Assembly: GCF_004634245.1 (NCBI RefSeq)
Contig: NZ_SJTF01000019.1
Coordinates: forward strand, 1-64,000
DNA length: 64,000 bases
Origin: Flavobacterium foetidum
GTDB taxonomy: Bacteria; Bacteroidota; Bacteroidia; Flavobacteriales; Flavobacteriaceae
Reading direction: 5' to 3'
The stretch's first letter is position 1; every line of letters begins with the position of its first letter. A program made the translations under genes and the position numbers. This document shows positions 17,995 through 25,912 of the stretch, piece after piece. The notes beneath the pieces are model-generated. The model made no database searches, was not told the DNA's origin, and saw nothing but the letters and a program-made list of their open reading frames with translations.

Positions 17995-18945
17995 TTAATC
18001 GTGATTCTCAATTTGTTTATAAGCATCGATTACCTTTTTAACCAATCGGTGGCGAACAATATCTTTATCATCCAGATAAATGATTCCGATTCCTTCAATA
18101 TCTTTCAGTACCAAAAGTGCTTCTTTAAGACCTGAAATGGTTCTGCGTGGCAAATCGACTTGTCCTGGATCACCAGTAATCATGAATTTGGCGTTCTTTC
18201 CCATACGAGTCAGGAACATTTTCATCTGCGAATGGGTAGTGTTCTGCGCCTCGTCTAGAATTACAAAAGCATTATCTAAGGTTCGTCCGCGCATAAAAGC
18301 CAAAGGCGCAATCTGAATAATTCCTTTCAGAATATAATCTTCCAGTTTTTCGTTCGGAAGCATGTCCCGCAAAGCATCATAAAGTGGTTGCATATACGGA
18401 TCGAGTTTTTCTTTCATATCTCCTGGAAGAAATCCGAGGTTTTCGCCAGCTTCAACTGCGGGGCGCGTCAATATGATTCTTTTTACTTCTTTATCCTTCA
18501 GCATTTTTACCGCCATCGCCACACCTGTATAAGTTTTTCCTGTACCAGCAGGACCTACAGCAAAGACCATATCATTCTTTTTGATTGTGTCAACCAATAA
18601 TTGCTGGTTGGGCGTCATGGCTTTTATGATTTTCCCTCCAACACCGTGAACTAGGATTTTGTCGTGATCATAAGCTCTTTTTTCCTCTTGGCCATCACTC
18701 ATGATCACTCGTTCAATCACATTATCATCAATATTGTTGTATCGGGTAAAGTGGAGCATTAATCTTTGAAATCTTTTTTCGAATTCGTCTAAAACTTCTT
18801 TTTCGCCAAATGCTTTTAAAGTTGTCCCTCGCGCTACGATTTTAAGCTTTGGGTAATACTTTTTAATTATTTCAAGATGGCTGTCCTGTGCGCCCCAAAA
18901 CTCTTTTGGAGCAATATCTACTAGCTCGATTATTCTTTCGTTCAA
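17995..18945 (-). CDS. phoH: PhoH family ATPase
   Basis: A 316-residue cytoplasmic PhoH/PhoL-type P-loop protein. A KH-like N-terminal part (about 1-105) precedes the ATPase domain, which has Walker A GPAGTGKT at 131-138 and Walker B VILDEAQN with D231 and E232. The family resembles the N-terminal half of superfamily I helicases and is linked to RNA metabolism and stress; YbeZ of E. coli, the usual comparison, works with the YbeY endonuclease. No ybeY gene is next to it here. It is divergent from the SAM hydrolase-like gene across a 253-base gap. Confidence 0.93.
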   Translation of the reverse strand: MNERIIELVDIAPKEFWGAQDSHLEIIKKYYPKLKIVARGTTLKAFGEKEVLDEFEKRFQRLMLHFTRYNNIDDNVIERVIMSDGQEEKRAYDHDKILVHGVGGKIIKAMTPNQQLLVDTIKKNDMVFAVGPAGTGKTYTGVAMAVKMLKDKEVKRIILTRPAVEAGENLGFLPGDMKEKLDPYMQPLYDALRDMLPNEKLEDYILKGIIQIAPLAFMRGRTLDNAFVILDEAQNTTHSQMKMFLTRMGKNAKFMITGDPGQVDLPRRTISGLKEALLVLKDIEGIGIIYLDDKDIVRHRLVKKVIDAYKQIENHD

Positions 18946-19007
18946 ATGAAGTAATTTTAAATTAAATAATTCAGTTATTATTTTAGAAGTTGTCGGGTTC
19001 TTTTTTA

Positions 19008-19121
19008 GCAGCCTTCTCAGCGGCCGTTTTCAAAAAACAAAAACCGAGGCTTAGGCTGAGACTTCTCTAACAGCAAGTTAGTTCTAAAAAAAACAAATTG
19101 TCGTTTCTTTCTTTCAATTTG
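19008..19121. other. Structured intergenic region between phoH and the SAM hydrolase gene
   Basis: The 253-base divergent gap holds three potential stem-loops. CTTCTCAGC (19013-19021) faces GCTGAGA (19055-19061), with an inner CGTTTT/AAAACCG helix. CTAAC/GTTAG pair at 19067-19081. CAAATTG (19094-19100) pairs with CAATTTG (19115-19121). It is more GC-rich than the other gaps and encodes no open frame of note. A leader RNA or small RNA is possible; I recognise no known riboswitch core. Confidence 0.35.
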
Positions 19122-19198
19122 TCTTTACTATTACTAGCTTTGCATTTCTCAAATTTAATGAAAATTAGATTTAAATACTATCAATAGTTATAAACAAA

Positions 19199-20029
19199 AT
19201 GATGTCAATAATTACCCTTACTACAGACTACGGCTTAAAAGATCACTTTGTGGGGTCGTTGAAGGGTAAACTGCTTTCTGAAAATCCAGAGGTCCAAATT
19301 ATTGACATTTCTCATGACATTGATCCATTTAACACCGCCGAGGCAAGCTACATAATTGGAGCCTCCTATTTGAGCTTCCCAAAAGGTACAGTACATTTGA
19401 TTGGAGTCGATATCGAACGAAATAAAGAGAACCAGCACATTGCCATGCAATGGAACGATCATTATTTTATCTGCGCAGACAACGGAATTTTGAGTATGCT
19501 GACACAGAAAATCGTGCCGCAGAAAATTGTTGCCATCAATATTCATGATCGTTTTCCAATCGAGGCTACTGACTTGGATATTTTTATTCAGGTTGCTACA
19601 CATCTTTCAAAAGGTGGTTTGCTTAATGTCATCGGCAAGGAAATCACCTCGATTAAGGAAGCTACAGAGTTGCAGGCTGTAGTTGCAAATGACGGAAATT
19701 CTATTAAAGGTTATGTCATTTATATCGATCATTTCGGAAACGTAGTTACGAATATTTCCAAAAAACAATTTATGGAGGTTTCGCTCGGACGCCCGTATGA
19801 AATTGTGATGAAGCCAAAAAGCATCAAAACGATACTACCGAGTTATTCTGCAATTGCTACTTCAGACAAATATCCGATAAAAACCTACGAAGGGGAAAAA
19901 CTGGCCATTTTTAACGAAGCCGGCTTTTTGGAAATTGCTATTTTCAGAAGCAACCCTTCAAAAGTAGGTTCTGCCAATAGCTTGCTGGGATTGAATTATC
20001 GTGATGTTATTACGATTAAGTTTTCTTAA
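19199..20029 (+). CDS. SAM hydroxide adenosyltransferase / SAM hydrolase family (DUF62)
   Basis: A 276-residue protein of the DUF62 family, related to fluorinase and chlorinase. The N-terminal domain begins with the typical 'ITLTTDYGLKDHFVGSLKG' and contains 'DISHDIDPFN'. The C-terminal domain has 'GYVIYIDHFGNVVTNI'. Characterised non-halogenating members hydrolyse S-adenosylmethionine to adenosine and methionine with an Asp-Arg-His triad. The short loop of true fluorinases is not apparent, so SAM hydrolysis is the likelier role. An alternative start (MSIITL) lies one codon downstream. It is a single gene, cytoplasmic. Confidence 0.87.
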   Translation: MMSIITLTTDYGLKDHFVGSLKGKLLSENPEVQIIDISHDIDPFNTAEASYIIGASYLSFPKGTVHLIGVDIERNKENQHIAMQWNDHYFICADNGILSMLTQKIVPQKIVAINIHDRFPIEATDLDIFIQVATHLSKGGLLNVIGKEITSIKEATELQAVVANDGNSIKGYVIYIDHFGNVVTNISKKQFMEVSLGRPYEIVMKPKSIKTILPSYSAIATSDKYPIKTYEGEKLAIFNEAGFLEIAIFRSNPSKVGSANSLLGLNYRDVITIKFS

Positions 20030-20113
20030 ATTAATTTTAGAGTTCAGACTTTAGATTTAGATTTTTTTTCCGCATATTTTACTGATTAAGCAAATTATTG
20101 TATGCATCTTTAA

Positions 20114-20143
20114 CATAGCGCATGATTGAAACCACGGGCTATG
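20114..20143. repeat. Palindromic repeat (CATAGC/GCTATG)
   Basis: CATAGC at 20114-20119 pairs with GCTATG at 20138-20143, with partial pairing inside. It lies in the 271-base gap behind the SAM hydrolase gene. The rest of that gap (20030-20300) is AT-rich and carries the promoter of the next gene. Confidence 0.4.
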
Positions 20144-20225
20144 TGTGAAAATATTATAAAAACAGAATTTAAAAATCGGCATTTATAATATTTCAATTTT
20201 TATTTAAAACAACGATCAAATTTGG

Positions 20226-20233
20226 TATTTTTG
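20226..20233 (+). promoter_or_regulatory. Bacteroidota -7 element (TATTTTTG)
   Basis: TATTTTTG matches TAnnTTTG exactly, 67 bases ahead of the start at 20301. The -33 region (TTTAAAA near 20203-20209) is only a weak match to TTG. Confidence 0.45.
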
Positions 20234-20300
20234 CGCCGCTGTAAGACTTTAGAGATTCTAAAAGATCTAAAATCAACAGTCTAAAATTTAAAACAATAAG

Positions 20301-20597
20301 ATGCTTGTCCGAATAGTAAAAATGAGTTTTCATGAAGAAAAAATCCCTGATTTTCTGGAGAATTTTGAATCGGTGAAAGATAAAATACGAAATGCTGCAG
20401 GAAACCGTTTTTTAGAATTGTATCAGGATAAAAATGACAAATGCATCTTTTTTACTTACAGTTATTGGGAAAGCGAAGCTGATTTAGAAAATTACAGAAA
20501 TTCTGAGCTTTTTAATACCGTATGGAATTTTACAAAAAAGCTATTCAATGCAAAACCGGAAGCGTGGAGTGTGGATAAACTGGTGAGCTTAAATTAA
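20301..20597 (+). CDS. Antibiotic biosynthesis monooxygenase (ABM) domain protein
   Basis: A 98-residue single-domain protein with the dimeric alpha/beta-barrel ABM fold pattern: 'LVRIVKMSFHEEKIPDFLENF', split here as MLVRIVKMSF followed by EEKIPDFLENF; then FLELYQDKND and FFTYSYWESEADLENY. The YWES motif is common in ABM proteins. Despite the name, most are small heme- or quinone-related monooxygenases or have unknown roles. No heme ligand can be assigned. Cytoplasmic, single gene. Confidence 0.82.
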   Translation: MLVRIVKMSFHEEKIPDFLENFESVKDKIRNAAGNRFLELYQDKNDKCIFFTYSYWESEADLENYRNSELFNTVWNFTKKLFNAKPEAWSVDKLVSLN

Positions 20598-20605
20598 ACC
20601 GATTT

Positions 20606-20719
20606 AACCGCAAAGAACGCAATTTTTTTTTGGAGAAGCTTTTATAAAAACGCTAAGTTCGCAAAGCTTTGAGAAAAAACTTTGCGAACATTGCGTAAAA
20701 CTTTGCGTTCTTTGCGGTT
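20606..20719. repeat. 114-bp palindromic element, AACCGCAAAG family, copy 1
   Basis: A perfect 17-bp inverted repeat, AACCGCAAAGAACGCAA at 20606-20622 and its complement at 20703-20719, encloses a second perfect 10-bp one, GTTCGCAAAG (20657-20666) and CTTTGCGAAC (20680-20689). The element can fold into one long hairpin or cruciform. A second copy lies at 25006-25142. Confidence 0.8.
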
Positions 20720-20749
20720 AGAAAAACTTGAGACAAAATAGAATAATTT

Positions 20750-21124
20750 ATGAAGTATTTTTTCTTAACACTTTTGTTAGCTACTCTTAGTAGTTGTGCA
20801 CAAAATAAACGTTTAATTTTAGGAAAGGAATATGCAAAAGAAGAATTAAAAAATGCTCTATCTAAAAAACCACAGCATAATGTTGTCAATAATAAAGAAA
20901 TAATTATAAAAGATAGTATTACTGCTACCAAAATCGCAGAACCAATTTTATATAATATTTACGGAAAAGAAAATATAGAAAAACAAAGACCGTATGAAAT
21001 TTATCTCTTAGAAAATTATTGGGTTATTTCTGGAACTTTGCCTGAAAATTATTTAGGTGGAACATTTCTAATAATTATTGATGCTAGAAATTCACAAATC
21101 ATAAAAATCACACACGGGAAATAA
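20750..21124 (+). CDS. NTF2-fold immunity-like lipoprotein (YbbC/YhhH type)
   Basis: A 124-residue protein with a lipoprotein signal peptide (lipobox LSSC, Cys 16). Its second half, 'ATKIAEPILYNIYGKENI' then 'RPYEIYLLENYWVISGTLP' and a closing GGTFLIIIDARNSQIIKITHGK in which GGTF and HGK stand out, fits the NTF2-fold immunity family found beside polymorphic toxins. Here no toxin gene is adjacent, so it is an orphan. An unrelated house-keeping role is possible. It starts 30 bases after a palindromic element. Confidence 0.7.
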   Translation: MKYFFLTLLLATLSSCAQNKRLILGKEYAKEELKNALSKKPQHNVVNNKEIIIKDSITATKIAEPILYNIYGKENIEKQRPYEIYLLENYWVISGTLPENYLGGTFLIIIDARNSQIIKITHGK

Positions 21125-21187
21125 TTATTTAAGTCATTTCAAGAACATGAAACTTGAAACTTAAAACCTAAAACAAAAAAAACACAA

Positions 21188-21913
21188 ATGAAATCAATCA
21201 TTTTACGAGAAATAAAATCTTTCTTCGGCTCGCCGATCGGATATTTAGTTATTGCGATTTTCCTTATCATCAACGGACTTTTTTTATGGGTTTTCGAAGG
21301 AGATTACAACATTCTCAATACTGGTTATGCCGATTTAACGCCGTTTTTCACCTTGGCACCTTGGATTTTAATTTTCTTAATTCCGGCCGTAACAATGAGA
21401 AGTTTTTCTGATGAAAAAAAACAAGGAACTTTAGAATTATTGCTAACAAAACCTTTATCCGTCTGGCAAATTGTAAACGGTAAATTCTTCGGTTCATTTT
21501 TACTGATTATCCTGGCCATTATTCCAACGTTGATTTATGTAAAAGTAATTTCAGATCTGGGCTCGCCTGAAGGAAATATTGACATGGGGAGCACAATCGG
21601 GTCTTATTTTGGATTATTGTTTCTGATTGCCTCTTATTCTGCAATCGGAATCTTCACTTCTACCCTTTCAGAAAATCAGATTGTTGCTTTTATAATTTCT
21701 GTGTTTCTATGCTTTTTCTTTTATTTCGGTTTCGAAGGTTTATCATCATTGCTTCCTTCTTCTGCAAACTTTATATCAGTTTTAGGAATGCAGTACCACT
21801 TTAAAAGCATGAGCCGTGGCGTTGTCGATACCCGCGATGTGATTTACTTTTTGAGTATCAGCATTTTATTTTTATCAATTACAGTTTATCAATTAAAATC
21901 TTATAAAGCGTAA
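21188..21913 (+). CDS. gldF: Gliding-motility ABC transporter permease GldF
   Basis: A 241-residue integral membrane protein of the ABC-2 permease type with six predicted segments. It starts MKSIILREIKSFFGSPIGYL, carries 'MRSFSDEKKQGTLELLLTKPLS' (the coupling region of this class, residues about 70-91) and ends YQLKSYKA, all characteristic of GldF. With GldA (ATPase, not in this window) and GldG it forms an ABC transporter needed for gliding in Flavobacterium johnsoniae. Its TAA stop overlaps the gldG start by one base, so the pair is translationally coupled. Confidence 0.95.
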   Translation: MKSIILREIKSFFGSPIGYLVIAIFLIINGLFLWVFEGDYNILNTGYADLTPFFTLAPWILIFLIPAVTMRSFSDEKKQGTLELLLTKPLSVWQIVNGKFFGSFLLIILAIIPTLIYVKVISDLGSPEGNIDMGSTIGSYFGLLFLIASYSAIGIFTSTLSENQIVAFIISVFLCFFFYFGFEGLSSLLPSSANFISVLGMQYHFKSMSRGVVDTRDVIYFLSISILFLSITVYQLKSYKA

Positions 21914-23619
21914 TGAAAGCATCTAATAAACTAAATTTAAAGACATTAGGCATTACAATATTTGTTTTAATTGTTTTGAACGTATTGGGAAGCTTGTTTT
22001 TCTATCGTTTTGATTTAACCAAAGACAAACGTTATACTTTATCGCCAACCACACTGCAAATTTTAAAACAAGTCGAAAATCCGTTGTCGGTTAAAATCTA
22101 TATGGAAGGCGAACTTCCTGCAGATTTTAGACGCTTGCAACAGGAAACCAAACAATTACTAGAAGAATTTCAGGCGTACAACAGCAATATTGTGTTCGAA
22201 TTTGTGAATCCGATGGAAAATGAAGACGAGAGCATGGATTTTGCGAAATCTCTTTTTCAAAAAGGATTGACCCCAATAAATATTACAGTCGACGACAAAG
22301 GAAAACAGTCTCAGGCAATGGTTTTTCCGTGGGCAATTGCAGTTTACAACAATAAAGAAGTAAATATCCCATTACTGAAAAACCGAATGGGCGCTTCGAC
22401 TACCGAAAAAGTAATCGGCTCGATTCAGCATTTAGAATATTCTATTACCGATGCCATCAACAAAGTAACCAAAACAAAAAGCAAAAAAATTGCGATCATC
22501 AAAGGAAATGGCGAATTAAAAGAAAGTCATATTGCCAAAATGCTGATGCAGGTTCACGAAAGTTACCTACTCGGACCTTTTACTTTGGATTCTGTTGCCA
22601 AAAATCCGAACGGAACTTTAAAAGAACTCAAAAAATATGATTTAGCCATCATTGCCAAACCAACAGAAAAATTCTCTGATGAAGAAAAAGAGGTTTTAGA
22701 CCAATTTATAGTGAACGGTGGTAAAACCCTATGGCTTATTGACCAGGTCGCTGCCGATATGGACAGCCTTTACAATGATTCTGGCGCAACACTAGCCTAT
22801 CCGAGAGATTTGAACCTAAACGATATGTTTTTCAAATACGGATTCAGAATTAATCCTGAACTAGTAAAAGACGAGCAAGCAAGCCCTATAAAATTGGCAA
22901 TTGGCGAACAAGGAAGCGCAACGCAGTATCAGGAATTTAGATGGAAATTTGCTCCCGAAGTATTCCCTACAAGCAAACATCCTATTGTAAAAAACTTGGG
23001 CGGAATTAAATTTGACTTTGCAAATCAAATCGATACTCTTAAAAACGGCATAAAAAAGACTGTTTTACTGCAGTCTTCTCAATATTCTAAAGTAATTGGA
23101 ACTCCTTTCGAAATCAGCCTTGGTATGGTTGAAGAGAAAACGACTCCGCAAGATTATCTGAACAAAGGACATATTCCGCTTGCTGTTTTACTCGAAGGTT
23201 CTTTTCATTCTGTTTTTGAGAACAGAGTACTGCCTTTTAAAGACGATTCGTTTACAGCATCTGGAAAACCAACCAAAATGATTGTGGTAGCAGATGGAGA
23301 TATTACGAGAAATCAATTGGACAAAAACGGAATGCCGGTTGAGCTCGGATATGATCAGCGTACTGGAAAACTTTACGACAATAAAGACTTCATCATGAAT
23401 TCTATCAATTATTTGTTAGATGATACGGGACTTATTAACATTAGGAGTAAAGATCTAGAACTGCCTTTACTGGATAAGGAAAAAGTTTATGAGAGCTACA
23501 CCACAACCCAATTCATAACTATCGGAGTTCCAATTCTAATTTTGGCCGTTTTCGGGCTCGTATTTACTTTTGTAAGAAAAAGAAAATACAGCCATATAGA
23601 TGTTAATAAAAAAATGTAA
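21913..23619 (+). CDS. gldG: Gliding-motility ABC transporter substrate-binding-like protein GldG
   Basis: A 568-residue protein with an N-terminal membrane anchor (about 12-34), a large periplasmic part starting 'FDLTKDKRYTLSPTTLQIL' (the ABC-type uncharacterised transport domain), and a C-terminal membrane segment (about 532-555) with a basic tail RKRKYSH. It is the partner of GldF. Length and domain order match GldG. It ends 88 bases before dnaN, with a TAnnTTTG element for dnaN in between. Confidence 0.95.
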   Translation: MKASNKLNLKTLGITIFVLIVLNVLGSLFFYRFDLTKDKRYTLSPTTLQILKQVENPLSVKIYMEGELPADFRRLQQETKQLLEEFQAYNSNIVFEFVNPMENEDESMDFAKSLFQKGLTPINITVDDKGKQSQAMVFPWAIAVYNNKEVNIPLLKNRMGASTTEKVIGSIQHLEYSITDAINKVTKTKSKKIAIIKGNGELKESHIAKMLMQVHESYLLGPFTLDSVAKNPNGTLKELKKYDLAIIAKPTEKFSDEEKEVLDQFIVNGGKTLWLIDQVAADMDSLYNDSGATLAYPRDLNLNDMFFKYGFRINPELVKDEQASPIKLAIGEQGSATQYQEFRWKFAPEVFPTSKHPIVKNLGGIKFDFANQIDTLKNGIKKTVLLQSSQYSKVIGTPFEISLGMVEEKTTPQDYLNKGHIPLAVLLEGSFHSVFENRVLPFKDDSFTASGKPTKMIVVADGDITRNQLDKNGMPVELGYDQRTGKLYDNKDFIMNSINYLLDDTGLINIRSKDLELPLLDKEKVYESYTTTQFITIGVPILILAVFGLVFTFVRKRKYSHIDVNKKM

Positions 23620-23638
23620 TACTTTAGATAGTTTAAGA

Positions 23639-23646
23639 TATATTTG
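23639..23646 (+). promoter_or_regulatory. Bacteroidota -7 element (TATATTTG) upstream of dnaN
   Basis: An exact TAnnTTTG match 61 bases ahead of the dnaN start. No clear -33 TTG at the standard spacing. Confidence 0.45.
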
Positions 23647-23707
23647 TAATCCGTATATTTAGCCCTTTATTTGCTAAATAAATCCACCAAAAAACAAAAC
23701 AATACAG

Positions 23708-24826
23708 ATGAAATTTATAGTATCGAGTTCGTACTTATTAAAACAATTACAAGTTTTAGGTAGTGTAATCAACAGTAACAATACGTTGCCAATTTTGGAC
23801 AACTTCTTATTTGAGCTGAATAATAATGAGTTGACTGTTTCGGCTTCAGATCTTGAAACGACAATGTCTGCTACATTATCAATCGATTCTACAAGCAAAG
23901 GAAGCGTAGCTGTGCCTGCAAAACTTTTGTTGGAAATTTTAAAAACATTCCCAGAACAGCCTTTGACTTTTACTGTTGAAGACAACAATACCGTTGAAAT
24001 TAGCTCAAATTCTGGTAAATATGCATTAGCATATGCTGCCGGAGAAGAATTTCCGAAAGCTGTTCAGTTAGAAGAACCATCTGTAACTCTTGTTCCTGCT
24101 GAAGTTTTAGCAACCGCAGTAAGCAAAACAATATTTGCCGCGGGAAATGATGATTTGCGTCCTGTAATGTCTGGAGTTTTCTTCCAATTTTCACCTGAAG
24201 GATTAATTTTTGTGGCTACCGACGCTCATAAACTGGTAAAATATGCTAGAACAGATGTAAAAGCATCTCAGGTTGCCGATTTTATCATGCCTAAAAAACC
24301 TTTGAACATCCTAAAAAGCATTTTAGGAAGTTCTGATGCAGAAGTAAAAATTGAATACAACGATTCAAATGCGACTTTCTCATTTGACAATTATATCTTG
24401 ATGTGTCGCTTAATTGATGGAAAATACCCTAATTACGAAGCGGTAATTCCGAAAGAAAATCCAAACAAATTAATGATAGATCGTTCTTTATTTTTAAGCT
24501 CAGTTCGTCGTGTTGCGATTTTCTCTAACAAGACCACACACCAAATCCGTTTGAAAATCGCTGGAGCAGAATTAAATGTTTCTGCAGAAGATATTGATTA
24601 CTCAAACAAAGCAGAAGAAAGATTAACTTGTGATTATCAAGGAGATGATCTTCAAATTGGTTTTAATTCACGTTTCTTGACAGAAATGCTTACCAATCTG
24701 CAGTCTGATATGATTATGCTTGAAATGTCTCTTCCAAACAGAGCGGGAATCCTTACTCCTGTTGATGGTTTAGAAGAAGGTGAAACAGTTACGATGCTTG
24801 TAATGCCCGTAATGTTAAATAGTTAA
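23708..24826 (+). CDS. dnaN: DNA polymerase III sliding clamp, beta subunit
   Basis: A 372-residue processivity factor with the three repeated clamp domains. It begins MKFIVSSSYLLKQLQ and contains 'TLPILDNFLFEL', 'DLETTMSA', 'KLLLEILKTFPEQPL', 'DGKYPNYEAVIP' and the C-terminal 'LVMPVML', all typical of DnaN. It encircles DNA and tethers replication and repair enzymes. dnaN is not next to dnaA here, which is common in Bacteroidota. A strong terminator follows. Confidence 0.97.
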   Translation: MKFIVSSSYLLKQLQVLGSVINSNNTLPILDNFLFELNNNELTVSASDLETTMSATLSIDSTSKGSVAVPAKLLLEILKTFPEQPLTFTVEDNNTVEISSNSGKYALAYAAGEEFPKAVQLEEPSVTLVPAEVLATAVSKTIFAAGNDDLRPVMSGVFFQFSPEGLIFVATDAHKLVKYARTDVKASQVADFIMPKKPLNILKSILGSSDAEVKIEYNDSNATFSFDNYILMCRLIDGKYPNYEAVIPKENPNKLMIDRSLFLSSVRRVAIFSNKTTHQIRLKIAGAELNVSAEDIDYSNKAEERLTCDYQGDDLQIGFNSRFLTEMLTNLQSDMIMLEMSLPNRAGILTPVDGLEEGETVTMLVMPVMLNS

Positions 24827-24931
24827 CATCAAAGTTTCTTTTTGTTACAGGGATTTTTTTTAGTTTCGAATTAAAAACATATCATTGTAAAAAAAATATA
24901 TCGCTATTAACCAACCATTTTTTATACCTAG

Positions 24932-24967
24932 AAACCGCAATTCTTATAAAGAGTTGCGGTTTTTTTA
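24932..24967 (+). terminator. Terminator of dnaN
   Basis: AAACCGCAA at 24932-24940 pairs with TTGCGGTTT at 24954-24962, extended by TCTT/AGAG inside, and is followed by TTTTTT. Confidence 0.85.
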
Positions 24968-24968
24968 T

Positions 24969-25196
24969 TTGTTTCAGGTTTCAGGTTGATGTGCTTTATG
25001 TATTTAACCGCAAAGCACGCAAGGTTTTTTGATATACGAAACCTATCGAAAACGCAAAGTTTGCAAAGCTTTGTGTAAAAACTTTGCGAACCTTGCGTAA
25101 ACCTTTGCGAACCTTGCGTAAACCTTTGCGAACTTTGCGGTTAAACTATACATCTACTATATCAAACTGAAACTTGAAACCTGAAACCTGAAACAA
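24969..25196. repeat. Nested inverted repeat region, outer GTTTCAGG arms
   Basis: TTGTTTCAGGTTTCAGGTT at 24969-24987 is exactly complementary to 25178-25196 (19 bp). Inside sits a whole copy of the AACCGCAAAG element (25006-25142). The outer arms themselves are tandem 8-bp motifs. No gene is present between dnaN and the FrnE-like gene (24827-25218). Confidence 0.7.
25006..25142. repeat. AACCGCAAAG palindromic element, copy 2, with tandem 21-bp units
   Basis: AACCGCAAAG at 25006-25015 is complementary to CTTTGCGGTT at 25133-25142. The right half holds a 21-bp unit starting CTTTGCGAACCTTGCG at 25082-25102, repeated exactly at 25103-25123 and partly at 25124-25142. The internal TTTGCAAAGCTTTGTG matches copy 1 at 20606-20719. 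The tandem expansion is not seen in copy 1. Confidence 0.75.
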
Positions 25197-25206
25197 CAAA
25201 TTTCCG

Positions 25207-25214
25207 TATCTTTG
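25207..25214 (+). promoter_or_regulatory. Bacteroidota -7 element (TATCTTTG) almost touching a start codon
   Basis: An exact TAnnTTTG match that ends 4 bases before the ATG at 25219. Transcription would begin at or just past the start codon, which implies a leaderless or near-leaderless mRNA. Confidence 0.5.
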
Positions 25215-25218
25215 AATT

Positions 25219-25848
25219 ATGAAAATAGAAATTTGGTCGGACATCATGTGTCCGTTTTGTTATATCGGAAAAAGACAATTGGAAACTGCATTAGCAGATT
25301 TTCCTGAAAATGAATTTGAAATCGAGTGGAAAAGCTTTCAGCTGGATCCAACCATAACCTCACAGCCTGATAAAGATGTTTACGCCTATTTGGCAGAACG
25401 AAAAGGCATGTCAGTTGAACAATCTAAAGAAATGCATAAAGGTGTGGCAGAACGTGCAAAAAGCGTTGGTCTAGATTATGATTTTGACAAAGCCGTTATT
25501 TCAAATTCCTTAAATGCACATCGCATCATTCAACTGGCGAAAACGAAAAATCTTGGAGATGCCATGGAAGAGATTTTCTTTAAAGCGTATTTTACCGATG
25601 GAGAAGATTTAAACAATGGAATGACATTAATAAAACTTGGAATCCAGGCAGGTTTAGCAGAAAATGAAATCAGAGAAGTTTTGGAAAGCGATACTTTGTT
25701 TTTGAAAGAAGTAGAATCAGACATTAAGGAAGCTGGCGAAATTGGAGTTCAAGGTGTTCCGTTTTTTGTTTTTGACCGAAAATATGCTGTTTCGGGAGCG
25801 CAACCAGTAGAAGCTTTTATACAAACGATCAAAGAAGTTTTAAAATAG
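25219..25848 (+). CDS. DsbA family oxidoreductase, FrnE-like
   Basis: A 209-residue cytoplasmic thioredoxin-fold protein with a CPFC active site at residues 11-14 (WSDIMCPFCYIGKRQLE) and a helical insertion. It has the conserved cis-Pro region 'GVQGVPFFVFDRKYAVSGAQP' near 180-200, whose short core is GVPFFVFD. This layout is that of FrnE/2-hydroxychromene-2-carboxylate isomerase-like DsbA proteins, some of which are disulphide isomerases in stress response. No signal peptide. Single gene, bounded by a bidirectional terminator shared with the minus-strand cluster. Confidence 0.9.
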   Translation: MKIEIWSDIMCPFCYIGKRQLETALADFPENEFEIEWKSFQLDPTITSQPDKDVYAYLAERKGMSVEQSKEMHKGVAERAKSVGLDYDFDKAVISNSLNAHRIIQLAKTKNLGDAMEEIFFKAYFTDGEDLNNGMTLIKLGIQAGLAENEIREVLESDTLFLKEVESDIKEAGEIGVQGVPFFVFDRKYAVSGAQPVEAFIQTIKEVLK

Positions 25849-25854
25849 TTTAAT

Positions 25855-25900
25855 CATAAAAAAAAACGCATCGTGACAATTGCCATGATGCGTTTTAAAA
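25855..25900. terminator. Bidirectional terminator between convergent genes
   Basis: AAAACGCATC at 25863-25872 is exactly complementary to GATGCGTTTT at 25887-25896. A-rich and T-rich flanks on both sides suit both the plus-strand FrnE-like gene and the minus-strand gene ending at 25913. Confidence 0.8.
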
Positions 25901-25912
25901 TTAAATCAAAAG

